A stretch of DNA of 64,000 nt, taken from assembly GCA_023630585.1 (NCBI GenBank), contig CM042555.1:16322501-16386500 (forward strand), given 5' to 3'. The DNA is from Cranoglanis bouderius. Taxonomy: Eukaryota; Chordata; Actinopteri; Siluriformes; Cranoglanididae. Under the pieces are notes generated by a model. That model was not told where the DNA came from and made no database searches. It worked only from the letters and a program-made list of their open reading frames with translations. Shown here in pieces: positions 47,607 to 59,594 of this stretch; position 1 is the first letter of the stretch, and every line of letters begins with the position of its first letter. The translations under genes were made by a program, and so were the position numbers.

Positions 47607-49156
47607 CAGTGCCCTCCACTAATATTGGCACCCTTGGTAAATATGAGCAAAGAAGGCTGTGAAAATTTGTCTTTATTGTGTAACCTTTTGATCTTTTTGT
47701 TCAAAAAATTCACAAAAATACTCTGCTCTCATGGATATCAAACAATTGCAAACAAAACACAGGTTTATACCAGAAAAATATCTTTGTTAAATATAGGTGT
47801 GCAACAATTATTGACACCCCTATGAATTCATACTAGAAAAATATATTTGAAGTATATTTCCATTGATTTTACATTTCTTTAGTACACCTGGGTGACTAGG
47901 AACAGGAAATTGTTCAACTATGAATTCCTGTTTCACAGGGGTATAAATATGAGGTAACACATAGGCCAAATTCCCTTAGTCATTCATAACAATGGGTAAG
48001 ACCAAGGAATATAGCTGTGATGTGCGGCAAAAGGTTGTTGAGCTTCACAAAATGGGAAGTGGCTATAAGAAAATAGCACAAGCATTGAAAATGCCCATTT
48101 CCACCATCAGGGCAATAATTAAGAAGTTCCAGTCAACTGGAAATGTTATGAATCAACCTGGAATTGGACGTGTGTCTATATTGTCTCAATGCACTGTGAA
48201 GAGGATGGTTCGAGTGGCCAAAAAGTCTCCAAGGATCACAGCTGGAGAATTGCAGAAGTTAGTTGCATCTTGGGGTCAGAAAGTCTCCAAAACTACAATC
48301 TGAAGTCACCTACATCACCACAAGTTGTTTGGAAGGGTTTCAAGAAAAAAGCTCTTATCCAAAAACAATCTCAAGCATCTTCAGTTTGCCAGACACTACT
48401 GGAACTTCAAATGGGATCGGGTTCTATGGTCAGATGAAACCAAAATAGAGCTTTTTGGCAATAAACACTTTTTGGCGCACACAGAGAGGTATCCATATGG
48501 AAAAGTACCTCATGCCCACGGTTAAATATGGTGGTGGCTCTTTAATGTTTTGGGGCTGTTTTTTTGCCAGAGAAACTGGACATTTTGTTAGGATACATGG
48601 CATCATGGACTGTAGCAAATATCAACAGATATTAAATGAAAACCTGACTGCCTCTGCCAGAAAGCTTAAAATGGGCCCTGGTTGGATCATCCAGCAGGAC
48701 AATGATCCAAAACATACATCAAAATCCACACAAAAATGGTTCACTGACAGCAAAATCAAGGTCCTGCCATGGCCATCCCAGTCCCCTGACTTGAAACCCA
48801 TAGAAAATCTGTGGGGTGAACTGAAGAGGAGAGTCCACCAGCATGGACCTCGAAATTTGAAAGATCTGGAGAGAATCAGTATGGATTCTCCAACCTCATC
48901 AGGCATTATAGGAGAAGACTCAGAGCTGTTATCTTGGCAAAGGGAGGTAGCACAAAGTATTGACTAAAAGGGTGCGAATAATTGTTGCACACCTATATTT
49001 AACAAAGTTTTTTTTGGATAAACCTGTGCTGTGTTTGCAATTGTTTGATATCCATGAGAGCAGACAAAAGGTCAAAAGGTTAAACAATAAAGACAATTTT
49101 TCACAGCCTTCTTTGCTCATATTTACCAAGGGTGCCAATATTAGTGGAGGGCACTG
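47607..49156 (+). mobile_element. Full-length Tc1-like transposon, inactive
   Basis: 1,550 bp. TIRs of about 190-213 bp (47607-47819 and 48970-49156) begin CAGTGCCCTCCACTAATATT. TA flanks at 47605-47606 and 49157-49158. The left TIR contains about 25 bp absent from the right. The transposase on the + strand (47992-48967) is broken. Confidence 0.95.
47992..48967 (+). pseudogene. Tc1-like transposase pseudogene (DD34E)
   Basis: Starts MGKTKEYSCDVRQKVVELHK. The first helix-turn-helix is intact to AIIKKFQSTGNV. The frame ends at a TGA after QKVSKTTI (48301-48303), where CGA would be expected. The same frame then resumes as SHLHHHKLFGRVSRKKLL and runs through VLWSDETKIELFGNKHF (first Asp). A frameshift near 48470 moves to the frame with KYGGGSLMFWGCF, then IIQQDNDPKHTSKST (second Asp) and LKPIENLWGELKRR (Glu). 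Near the C terminus, after LERI, part of the usual sequence is missing. It ends with TAA at 48965. Confidence 0.93.
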
Positions 49157-49158
49157 TA

Positions 49159-50540
49159 ATCATTTCAATGAAAGTTAAGACCAAGACTATGGAGAATTTG
49201 TATATCAGTATATCATAGTTTACTGTATCAAAAGTTTTGGATCACAAACCCATTTCAAAGCACAACATTTTTGCATTGTTGTTCTGACATTGATGAAACC
49301 AAATCCAAAGAAAAATCTGTTGGTTGTATTTTGAACTCATCTTAGTACTTAAGCAATAAATAATCTCTAAGACACCGCCTTCTCGTGTCCTTCTGCGAAA
49401 ACTTTTCCGAGAATAATGCGAGTGAAAAGAGTAACCAAGCACTGCCTATTAAAGGCTGTAACACTGACACAAGGAATGAAAGGGAAGTCATTATTTTTGC
49501 CTAGTATGTCTGTGTCTGGTCTTCTATAATTTCTGTAGTATAAACACCAGTTGTGCAGTAATGCTGCAGTGCTTGTATATTTAACCACATACACACTATA
49601 GGCAGCATAATAAGCTTCTCTTCATGTGAGCATAACCTCATTTACCTTAAAATAAACAGAGATGATTTGGCTTCATGATGAGCCCTCGTGTGTTTTTTTT
49701 TTTTTTGAAGTTTTATTTGAATCACCGTCATCTTTATCTCAAAAACCTCTCTGTGATAGATGAGCCAGCAGTGGCCTGAAAAACACTCAGCATGTGCAGT
49801 ATTGGTTTGGTTTAATTTAGCATTTTCAAATAAATCCTCATTTGCTGTGTGAATAATTTTGCTGTGCCATCATTGTGTGGTTTATTAAATATGAAAAATG
49901 AATTGACCATGATTCTGAAAATGTTCCTGACAAATTTATTAGATATGTTTTTAGATAGATGTGATCTAGGAAACAAACCCACTTGAGAGTTGGTTAAGTA
50001 CAAGTGATGTCTCCAGGCAATTTATTGAGTGATTGAGGACAGTATTGCGAAGATGACTGGGGAGGAAACTGGTCTCATCACGAACAGCAGCTTTGTAGCA
50101 TTATCATCATCTCTGCATCTAAACCATCAGGATATTACACATCAATCGGGGCTGTCACTTGCTGTTTGTATGGGAAATAGACATCTGCCATAAATATTCA
50201 AAACACAGTTTGTGATTATATATAAATACTATAGTAGAGTATAATGGACCACTTATCTCACTGAACTCTATGTGAAGTACTCATGCAGAAGAATACACTG
50301 ATTTGTTTCCAATATTACATGAGTAGCAGCAGATGCATCACACATCAACTAACACAGCTTTTATATCTATGCATCTGATAAATATTAGACTAGTATAAGT
50401 ATAATACCAATAAAAGGAGGATGCACATGGTTTCATTTGCATGGTCACCAACACCTATTCAAGGTCCTTCCATGTATGCGATCGATGTCCAGCTGACCAG
50501 TTCTGTGACAACTCTGACACTCTGTTTTTCATCTCTGCAG
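49159..50540. other. Intronic sequence upstream of the first exon
   Basis: AT-rich with no recognised repeat. The last 100 bp before 50541 contain the pyrimidine-rich acceptor tract. The open frame covering 50441-50540 upstream of the exon is a chance extension of the exon frame into the intron. Confidence 0.5.
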
Positions 50541-50673
50541 GGAGCCTGGTGAACCTGACATGTCGAGCGTTCTTTGGCTACAGTGGCGATGTGAGCCCGC
50601 TCATCTACTGGATGAAGGGCGAGAAGTTCATCGAGGACCTGGACGAGAGCCGGATTCGAGAGAGCGAAATCAA
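50541..50673 (+). CDS. il1rapl1: IL1RAPL-type receptor exon: first half of Ig domain 3
   Basis: Internal exon of 133 bp, preceded by a pyrimidine-rich tract ending in TCTCTGCAG and followed by the donor GTGAGA. It enters with two bases of a split codon, reads 43 codons, and leaves two bases (AA) completed to Lys by the G opening the exon at 63182. The peptide begins SLVNLTCRAFFGYSGDVSPL. Cys at residue 7 and Trp at residue 23 are the B-strand Cys and C-strand Trp of an Ig fold, and NLT is an N-glycosylation sequon. From knowledge of the family, this matches the third extracellular Ig domain of IL-1 receptor accessory protein-like proteins, single-pass neuronal receptors that bind presynaptic PTPdelta and signal through a cytoplasmic TIR domain. 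The GDVSPLIYWMKGEKFIEDLD stretch fits IL1RAPL1 better than IL1RAPL2, from memory of the paralogs. The a/b co-orthologue cannot be assigned. Confidence 0.88.
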
Positions 50674-51330
50674 GTGAGAGAACTTTTTCTATTCAAAGTG
50701 ACCCATTGTCTTTATATATGGTATGCTGTAGCTCATCTTAATACTCTTGCATGTGTCCTTGAAACAGTCTTCAGATAAGCTTAACTATGCATTAATTTCT
50801 GCCTTTTATGAGATTTTGGATGCTAAGTGGAAACCGGGACCAAAATTTAAGTTTCAGTTATGTTCTGTTTCAAGTCTGGCCCCAGTTCCATCTTGACATC
50901 TAATCTCTCCATGTTATAATAGAGTTACTGTAACATTTAGCATTTACAGAAAGCCATTTACTCATGCAATGTGATCACATGGCTGTGATGGTTGTTTATG
51001 GCATAACTATAGATATATGGAATTGAAATGTATTTCTACATATAAACTGCAAACTGTAAAATCTCTTTTACACAAGTTGGTGTGAGATGGCTCCTTCTGA
51101 AAATTATGTTGGCTGCTCATTTTCTCATCATTATCAATGTTTATCAATGCGCATTAATAATATAGTGCAGCATGCAATATTGATTAAGGCATAGTAAGAC
51201 TGAAGGTACACAGTGCTGACAGGATCTACTGCATGAAGTCAGGGTCAAACAACCTGCTGGACACAGACCTGAATCTGAGATCTGGTTATTTTATATGCTT
51301 ATTTTCATATTTCCCAGAGCTTTGCATCCA
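50674..51330. other. Start of the complete intron, no feature recognised
   Basis: Unique-looking AT-rich DNA. Confidence 0.35.
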
Positions 51331-51333
51331 GAA

Positions 51334-51684
51334 CACCCCAGCTCATATAATCAAGTCATCCAGTACACCCCAGCTCATATACTTGGGTCATCCAGTACAC
51401 CCCATCTCACACAGTTGAGTCATTAGGTACACCCCATCTCACACAACTGAATCATTCAGTACACCCCAGTTCTCACAGTCGAGTCATTCAGTACACCCCA
51501 GCTCACACACTCAATTCATTCAGTATACCCCATCTCACACAACTGAGTCATCCAGTACACCCAAGCTTACATACTCTATTCATCCACTACACCCCAGCTC
51601 ACACAACTGAGTCATCAAGTACACCCCAGGTCACATACCCTATTCATCCACTACACCCCAGCTCACACAATCAAGTCATCCAGC
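51334..51684. repeat. 32-bp minisatellite, eleven units
   Basis: Unit type CACCCCAGCTCACACAACTG plus AGTCATCCAGTA. Eleven consecutive units of 32 bp can be laid out without gaps apart from the shortened last one. Substitutions are many, so the array is old or slowly homogenised. Confidence 0.93.
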
Positions 51685-52805
51685 CTGTTTTCCACTGACT
51701 AGGTGCCAGGGCTGGTGCTGGAGCTAGTTGCAAGTTCAGGGTAGCAGCAAACCTTATGCAGTCGTGCAAGTTTCTTAATTCATTCTTAATCATGAAGAAG
51801 TTGTTCTTTTGGCATTGAGAATGCAGTGTAATATCAAATGTTGGAAATGCACCATAGACACTAGCTCTGGAACCATCACCAGCACTATGTTGGTGAAAAA
51901 GACCTAACAGTAACCAACTTGTCCTGGTCCACTGGTTTTCTATGGTGTCAGATTATTCAGTGCCTCTGGACTTTGGAATACCGTTCCACAAACTGTCCAT
52001 GACCAACCGAAAACAGATATTTCCATTTCTTTTTATTCCAGGTGGCCATGAGTATGAGCACTACATGATAATAATATGTATATATATATATATTTTTTTT
52101 TTATATATATAATAGTCTTGCTTAGCACTTTCCAGGTGAAAATGAAGTGAAAGTGCTTTAGATATAAAAGACTGAAATGCTGTAACAATGTAGTTAAGAT
52201 AAGGCCCATTAATGAAGAAACATACAGTTCCAAGTTAACCATAAATCTGAGATTGGCCAGCAGAGAATTCCCGTGTAATATGATGCATAAATTGAAGGCT
52301 TCTTTTTTTTTTTTTATTGTTAAGACAGGTAGAAACAGCTTTAGACAATCTATGGCTCCTGCAATTGATAATCTTAGGAGTGACCTTCAGGATAGTAAAT
52401 GTGCAGATAATTGTTATAATATAGTATAATAATAGTCAATTGTATAATAGTAAATAATGTAATAGTCATGATTTCACTTAGTCACATATTCCTACTGATA
52501 TCTCTTTTATGTGTGACTACTCATATTGTCCTATTCAAACTAGAGTAATATACACTGTATTGTCTTCCAACCAGAAACTGTATCGTAGTGTAACCCAGTA
52601 TCTCTTACAAATACCTATGTTAGAATCTGCGATAGTGTAGTTAACTTACAGCTGAGTTTTACTAAACATGAAATAGACAGTGTTTGTCCTTGATTTCCTC
52701 AGAGTCGATAACCTTAATTTTCTCACTTTAATAAAAAATAAATAAATAAATACATGGCTTACACCACATGATTATTGTGTTTAAATAAGTGTATGCCACC
52801 CAGAT
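51685..52805. other. Intronic sequence with a possible short DNA element
   Basis: GTGCTGGAGCTAG near 51715 is imperfectly inverted at CTAGCTCTGGAACCATCACC (51860), which may mark a small non-autonomous element. A (TA)n-rich patch lies near 52078-52112 and poly-T near 52303-52315. No gene. Confidence 0.3.
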
Positions 52806-52808
52806 ATA

Positions 52809-54300
52809 CAGTGGGGGAAAAATTATTTGATCCCCTGCTGATTTTGTACGTTTGTCCACTGACAAAGAAATGATCAGTCTATGATTTTAATGGTAGGTGT
52901 ATTTTAACAGTGAGAGACAGAATAACAACAAAAAAATCAAGAAAAACACATTTCAAAAAAGTTATAAATTGATTTGCATTTTAATGAGGGAAATAAGTAT
53001 TTGACCCCTTCGACTTAGTACTTGGTGGCAAAACCCTTGTTGGCAATCACAGAGGTCAGATGTTTCTTGTAGTTGGCCACCAGGTTTTCACACATCTCAG
53101 GAGGGATTTTGTCCCACTCCTCTTTGCAGATCCTCTCCAAGTCATTAAGGTCTCTAGGCTGACGTTTGGCAACTCGAACATTCAGCTCCCTCCACAGATT
53201 TTCTATGGGATTAAGGTCTGGAGACTGGCTAGGCCACTCCAGGACCTTAATGTACTTCTTCTTGAGCCACTCCTTTGTTGCCTTGGCTGTGTGTTTTGGG
53301 TCATTGTCATGCTGGAATACCCATCCACGACCCATTTTCAATGCCCTGGCTGAGGGAAGGAGGTTCTCACCCAAGATTTGACGGTACATGGCCCTGTCCA
53401 TCGTCCCTTTGATGAGGTGCAGTTGTCCTGTCCCCTTAGCAGAAAAACACACCCAAAGCATAATGTTCCCACCTCCATGTTTGACGATGGGGATGGTGTT
53501 CTTGGGGTCATACGCAGCATTCCTCCTCCTCCAAACACAGTGAGTTGAGTTGATGCCAAAGAGCTCGATTTTGGTCTCATCTGACCACAACACTTTCACC
53601 CAGTTCTCCTCTGAATCATTCAGGCAAACTTCAGATGGGCCTGTACATGTGCTTTCTTGAGCAGGTTGACCTTGCGGGCGCTGCAGGATTTCAGTCCTTC
53701 ATGGCGTAGTGTGTTACCAATTGTTTTCTTGGTGACTATGGTCCCAGCTGCCTTGAGATCATTAACAAGATCCTCCTGTGTAGGATCAACAGATATTCTG
53801 TTGATATTCTGGGCTGATTCCTCACCGTTCTAATGATCATTGAAACTCCATGAGGTGAGATCTTGCATGGAGCTCCAGACCGAGGGAGACTGACAGCTAT
53901 TTTGTGTTTCTTCCATTTGCGAATAATCGCACCAACTGTTGTCACCTTCTCACCAAGGTACTTTTCAAGGTAGACCTACACATTCCAGCCTTGTGTAGGT
54001 CTACAATCTTGTCCCTGACATCCTTGGACAGCTCTTTGGTCTTGGCCATGGTGGAGAGTTTGGAATCTGATTGATTGATTGCTTCTGTGGACAGGTGTCT
54101 TTTATACAGGTAACAAGCTGAGACTAGGAGCACTCCCTTTAAGAGAGTGCTCCTAATCTCAGCTCATTACCTGTGTTTTATGTTATTCTGTCTCTCACTG
54201 TTAAAATAAACCTACCATTAAAATTATAGACTGATCATTTCTTTGTCAGTTGGCAAACGTACAAAATCAGCAGGGGATCAAATACTTTTTTCCCCCACTG
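52809..54300 (-). mobile_element. Tc1-like transposon, copy 2 of the 19401 family, inactive
   Basis: 1,492 bp. Ends CAGTGGGGG, with TA at 52807-52808 and 54301-54302. The left TIR is about 200 bp as in copy 1. The right TIR keeps only about 120 bp because its inner part and the adjoining spacer are deleted. The promoter-proximal inverted repeat is present at 54111-54172. Confidence 0.95.
53015..54049 (-). pseudogene. Tc1-like transposase pseudogene (DD34E), copy 2
   Basis: Same protein family as the pseudogene at 19607. N terminus MAKTKELSKDVRDKIVDLHK; the region of the first helix-turn-helix is scrambled near 53960-53990. A 29-bp insertion near 53783-53811, partly duplicating ATATTCTG, breaks the middle. 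The reading then meets the same TGA and frameshift after LKFA (about 53622) seen in copy 1. The C-terminal 194 codons are open: KVLWSDETKIELFG (first Asp), FQHDNDPKHTAKATKEW (second Asp), LNPIENLWRELN (Glu), end SVIANKGFATKY. This catalytic half is better preserved than in copy 1. Confidence 0.93.
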
Positions 54301-54302
54301 TA

Positions 54303-54625
54303 AGTGGGGAGCCTAAAAATACAGCATGTTGTCCTGCAGACCTAACAGACCTAAAATATTTTATAAAGAGAAACTTTCAAAGACAAATCAGAAGTACTAA
54401 TGTTAGTATGTTGGGTATTACATCTGCCTGCAATAAGATTGTTGATTTCTCCTAGGAGCTTGACAGCTTCTCTGAAAACGACAGTTAAGGGCCTTAGTGT
54501 AACCTTACAGTATATGCTGGTTTTAATTTTATCTTCGTGTAATTAATCTCTAAATCTGCTTATTAAAATCTGATGAATCAACCAATATATGAAATACACT
54601 AACCCTACATGATGCTAAAAACTAC
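54303..54625. other. Short intronic stretch
   Basis: No feature recognised. Confidence 0.3.
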
Positions 54626-54629
54626 TGCA

Positions 54630-54880
54630 TGCTTTCATAACCTCTAAATTGGACTATTGTAATGTGTTGCTGGTGTCCCTATAGTGTCCTTAATAAAGCC
54701 TCACCTTGTTCAGAATTCAGCAGGAAAAGAAAGTCAGAGCACGTCATCCCAATTTTATTCAAGCTACACCGGTGACCTGTTAAGATCTGCATTGACTATA
54801 AAATCCTACTAATGACATTTAAAGTGCTGCATGGTTTAGCTCTGTGTCTATCTTGCTGATCTCCTGAAACAGTGTAGATT
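54630..54880 (+). pseudogene. L2-type LINE reverse transcriptase remnant (C-terminal part)
   Basis: Reading through stops gives HAFITSKLDYCNVLL, the well-known FITSRLDYCN motif in the thumb region of L2/CR1-type reverse transcriptases. It is followed by LFRIQQ- and TPVT-like pieces, then DYKILLMTFKVLHGLAL. Several stops and indels make it non-functional. Confidence 0.7.
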
Positions 54881-55118
54881 ATGAAAAGCATGCACTGACG
54901 TATTGTAGTTCAAAGTAATGTCTCAGATGCATATATATTAATTTGGCTATGTTTTTGAGAGATGTTACAACACTGTAATTGTTAATAAGATAGCATCTTG
55001 ATTTACACCAAAATCCTTGGCATTGTAGGGGTCACGGTATCTCTGTCATGCCCTACGGTGAAATCCGCAACCTTATCGAAGCATCCAACATCAATATTTG
55101 GATGGATAAGCTCATTGG

Positions 55119-55341
55119 ATGATAGTTGACCTTGACCACTATTCACTAATTATATCAACATGCACTGCCACTTTACTTCTATTCATTTTTTCTTCTTTTT
55201 CTCATATTCACTCTACACAGTATAGTGCGATAGTATATCACTATTCATTTTATCGCTGTGTACAGTATTTACAATGTTTGTTGACAATGTTTGCACTTGC
55301 ACTGCCACTTTAATTCCACTTAAGTCTGCTGCTTATACACT
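55119..55341 (+). mobile_element. Probable LINE 3' UTR, part before the insertion
   Basis: Repeated CACTGCCACTTTA phrases, as found in 3' UTRs of fish non-LTR elements. It continues after the inserted Tc1 derivative at 56224-56477, where it ends TTTCCCTCTGGGATGAATAA followed by a (CTAT)n tail. The link between the two halves is inference. Confidence 0.45.
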
Positions 55342-55382
55342 TACATCCACTTTATTAGGAACACATGTATACCTGCACATTC

Positions 55383-55437
<55 letters not shown>

Positions 55438-56223
55438 CATTATTTTTTATAGGGCCTTTCTACACACTCAAGGTCGCTTTACAATTACATTCATGCAGCT
55501 ATCTAATCAGCCAATCATGTGGCAGCAGCAGCACAATGCAAAAATCATGCAGATACATGTCAAAAGTTTCAGTTAATGTTCACATCAAACATCATAATAA
55601 ATAAAAAGTGTGATCTCTGTGACTTTGATCGTGGCACGGATGTTGGTACCAGATGGGCTGGTTTGAGTATTTCATAAACTGTTGATCTCCTGGAATTTTC
55701 ACACACCACAGTCTCTAGAGTTTACACAGAATGGTGTGAAAAAAAAAAAAAAAAAAACCTTGAGTGAGCGACAATTCTGGGGTGGAAATGCCTTGTTGTT
55801 AAGAGAGGCCAGAGGAAATTGGCCAGATTGGTTCGAGCTGCCAAGAAGGATACAGTAACTCAAATAATCACTCTTTACAACCGTGGTGAGTGGAAAAGCA
55901 TCTCAGCGTGCACAAAACATCAAACCTTGAGGTGGATGGTTTACAACAGCAGAAGACTTCATAAGGTTTCACTCCTGTCAAACCAGCCCTGCTGGCACCA
56001 ACAACCATGCCACCATGCCACGACCAAAGCCACAGAGATGACATATTTTCCCCCATTCTGTTTGATGTGAATATAACTGAAGCATTGACCTGTATCTGCA
56101 TGATTTTATACACTGCGCCGCTGCTGGATGATTGGCTGATTGGATAACTACAAAAATTGAACAGGTGTTCCTATTAAAGTGACTCATGTACAGGTGTCCC
56201 TATTAAAGTGGCCGGTGAATGTA
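55342..56223 (+). mobile_element. Tc1-type deletion derivative with transposase N-terminal remnant
   Basis: Left end TACATCCACTTTATTAGGAA pairs with the right end, whose reverse complement is TACATTCACCGGCCACTTTA. Inside, KKCDLCDFDRG and FSHTTVSRVYTEWCEKK are pieces of a transposase helix-turn-helix region, followed by a frame-shifted GNWPDWFELPRRIQ/ARLVRAAKKDTVTQI segment. No catalytic domain is present. An (ATA)n expansion at 55384-55437 lies within the left end. Confidence 0.75.
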
Positions 56224-56394
56224 TATACAAATGTTTAGACCCTACTGCACTACCACATCACACTCTTAGACTGTATTCTTTGTTATAGATTTATTCTTGT
56301 TTCATTTCATTTATAATATAAATTACTTTTGGTATTCTTTCTAACCATCTATGCTGCTGTAATATGTTAATTTCCCTCTGGGATGAATAAAGTG

Positions 56395-56477
<83 letters not shown>
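56224..56477 (+). mobile_element. Probable LINE 3' UTR with (CTAT)n tail
   Basis: Ends GTTAATTTCCCTCTGGGATG AATAAAGTG and then about 20 CTAT units (56396-56477). Fish non-LTR elements commonly terminate with a GGGATNAATAAAGT motif plus short tandem repeats. Confidence 0.55.
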
Positions 56478-56479
56478 AT

Positions 56480-56670
56480 CTCAGAATTTGAGATAGACAT
56501 TTCAATTCATCCATGCTTTTATGTCTTTGATAGTCTTTGGTATAGAAATGAAAGCCAACAATATGATTGCAAATTACATGTCTATGAGGCTCAATTTGAA
56601 CGGTGAATAATAGTGGACCCAGAACAGACCCTTGTGGGACATCATAATTGTATTTTTGCACATCCAATGG
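56480..56670 (-). pseudogene. LINE reverse transcriptase remnant, catalytic region
   Basis: The minus-strand frame contains YDVPQGSVLGPLLFTVQIEP, the highly conserved VPQGSVLGPLLF motif of LINE reverse transcriptases, followed at the usual distance by GFHFYTKD where the catalytic F/Y-x-DD box (typically FHCYADD) would be. The loss of one Asp and short length show decay. Confidence 0.8.
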
Positions 56671-56752
56671 AAAAGATTTAAATTGGAGTATAAGGGAACT
56701 TGTTGGACACCATAATGCACTTTTTAAGCGCTGAAGACTCTCAATTTCAATC

Positions 56753-56807
<55 letters not shown>

Positions 56808-57301
56808 TACAATTTACACCGATCATTCTGCTCAAAATTTTACACCCCAACGCCCCTTCCCTGGTTCTTAATGTACCGCATTGCCTTCTTGAGCATCAGT
56901 GAATGTTTACACCTCTTGTAATAGTTGTGTACGAGTCCCTCAGTTGCCCAAAGTGTGAAATAGCCGCTGTTGGAAAGGGGTCAAATACGCAGAAGATGCT
57001 GGAAAACCAAATAATGTGCAGGACCTGGAGGATTTTTCTGAAGAACAGCGGGCTGTTTAACTGCTCAGGACAAACAAGGGACTCATGAACAACTATCACA
57101 AAACATAAAAACAGTCGTTGATCATCCAGGTAACAGCACACAGTAATAAGAATCAAGCGTATATAAACTTTTGAACTGGTTCATTTGTATAAATTCAGTT
57201 ATTATTGTGTCTTGTGGACGATATGCAAACATCTGTTATGTGAAATAGCTTATTCAGGGCGGGACTAAATAAAAAACAAAATGCAATTGTTATGATCCCT
57301 C

Positions 57302-57375
<74 letters not shown>

Positions 57376-58636
57376 ATTTTGCAGATTCTGCAAGGTGTAT
57401 GTAAACTTTTTACCTCAACTGAATTATTATTATTGTTGTTATTACTATTAACAGTAGTAGTAATAGTCGTAGTAGTAGTGAAAATGCAACTTTGTTTTCT
57501 TGAAAGGAATGTGCTTGATGGTTTTTCCATTCCACATATTTCATTCATTACACTCATTTTTGTTCCATTTTCTCCCATACTCACATGAAGTCTTGGCTTT
57601 CTTCATTAACTAAGACACTCATTTATGATAAAATGTCCCATGGCTGCAATGGAGGAAATGATTATTGTTTCATTATGCTCGGCTACAGTGAGAAATGAGA
57701 TAGGGAAGATCTGACACTGAAAAGTCTTTGTTCTTTGTGACATTTTTTTCCCCTCATTGCGACTTGCAGTCAATAGATTGAATTTTTCAATTTAATTAAA
57801 AAAAGCCAGAACATATTAGTTTACCATATGCTTGCTATTGTATTTATCCTTATACACACATGTATGCGTATGTGCGCCCAGCCAGAGTGCACATTGCTCC
57901 CCTATGCTCAGCAAATGGAAACTAATAAATACAAAGGTTAACACCAACGCATGGCCAGACAGGCAGTGAAAAGAATGAGGAAAAAAAACGAATGAGGTGG
58001 TCAACTGAGTGACATTTAAGAAACATATTTTTGATAGACCAGCAGAGGTAGAGCTCCAACACCACCCTCTATCCTTGGGGAAAATCCAACCAATTAGGGG
58101 CTGCTGGGGGGAAGGGTGAGCGAGTGATGAAGAGAAAGAAAGGGAAAATAAGGAGAAGAAAATGCAGGGGAATGTTGGTAGGAGAGATAACTGACAGAAT
58201 GGAGTGCATCTATACTGTATGTTGACTGACAGGCTGACAGATTCAGGAAAAAGCCAGGGAGATGTGTGGTTGTGAGTGTATTACCTTGCAGATCAAGATT
58301 TTCCCCATCTTCTACTATAGAATTAAAGAGTTTCATGACGATATTTCAGATTTATCAGCATCCCAACAGCCATAAGAGCCATAGCCCTGATGCCCCCAGT
58401 GTCTTAGCCTGTGGGTTTGGGCGTTGTGCCATACTAGGGATCAGACAGTGTATTTGTACTGCCACTGTTCCCTGGAGGCATGTCAGTCATACATCGCCTC
58501 GAGACTCCTATCTCACATTCCTTCAGCGCCATCAAAGCCTAAAACTACATTCTCATGGAGCTGCTTATCAGAGAGCCCCTGGAGTCTTGGTTATTACTGT
58601 TTGGTGGTTGATTATGTTTTTGTTTGTATGTGTGCA

Positions 58637-58678
<42 letters not shown>

Positions 58679-59052
58679 TGTGTTGTGTGGCATTTTTCAT
58701 ATGCCAGTATAAACTGAAAAGATATTATGCATGTTGCTGAGGGTTAGATATTAAATATTTTTGATTTATAACCAACGGCTGCTGCTGCTCTGTATGAATT
58801 TGAATGGCTTTTCCGTGTGCGTGTTTTTTTTCCCCCCATGTAGTCAGGGGCTTGAGCTGTCTCAAAGCACACACATACAGATGCAGCAAAGATGAATAAA
58901 CACCCTGACCTCCCTGGCATTTCCCAACTGCCTTTTTTTCTTCCCAGTGACACTTTAAGGCTAAAGTATTGCACATGGTCAAGTGCACATTTTAAAAAGT
59001 CATCAGAACCTCGCCAATCCTGCTGTCAGGATAACAATGGAATAGAGAGAGA

Positions 59053-59088
<36 letters not shown>

Positions 59089-59590
59089 ATGTACAGCAGA
59101 GAAAGAGATGTCTATACTTGACTACTATTGTACATTTTGTTCTGCCTCTTTATCAAAGCAATACTGCATCTACAGTTGTACTTCTCCACTGTTTGTTGGT
59201 TAATGATGCCGAAAGGATGTGCTAAGAAATCATTCAGTTACCCTGCACAGGCTTTTTCAACACATGAGAGATGAAGGAAATACCATACTTTCATAAAGCT
59301 GTCATTTAGTTTTTATTCGCAAGCCGCGTGCAGACAGTTTACCTCCTCGCTTACGGTACAGTAAGAGCTTCATGTGGATTATTTAACCAAACATAACTTT
59401 TGCACTTACACTAAGGATGGTGTGTCAGCAAATATGTGTGTCTGCAGTATGCTGTTGGAAGTTTGTTAAAACAGTTCCTTAGGCGAGTGTGTCATTTTGG
59501 CCTCTGGCAATCAGGGTATGCAGGAGCTACTATTAGACTAGCTGCAAAAGCACGTTAACAAAGGATAACACAAAGTAACTCACTGTAACA
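56671..59590. other. Intronic sequence with microsatellites
   Basis: (ATT)n at 56753-56808 and 57303-57373, (GT)n at 58641-58678 and (GA)n at 59044-59088. Open frames at 57195-57584 and 58266-58712 owe their length to these repeats or lack domains. Confidence 0.45.
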
Positions 59591-59594
59591 CATA

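Larger units (their letters stand above)
1..50540 (+). other. 3' part of a very long upstream intron of the il1rapl1-like gene
   Basis: No exon with splice sites and family similarity was recognised here by eye, and all clearly coding-like sequence belongs to transposases except the Pro/Gln-rich fragment at 46509-46863. That the block is one intron is inferred from the phase-1 acceptor at 50541 and from the known size of IL1RAPL introns. A small divergent exon cannot be excluded without a protein search. Confidence 0.65.

Noticed and set aside
50441..50540. Coding extension of the Ig exon upstream of 50541
   Set aside because: A strong acceptor ends at 50540 and the upstream peptide has no Ig similarity.
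57195..57588. Open frames rich in Ile, Asn or Leu
   Set aside because: Translations of (ATT)n and neighbouring trinucleotides.
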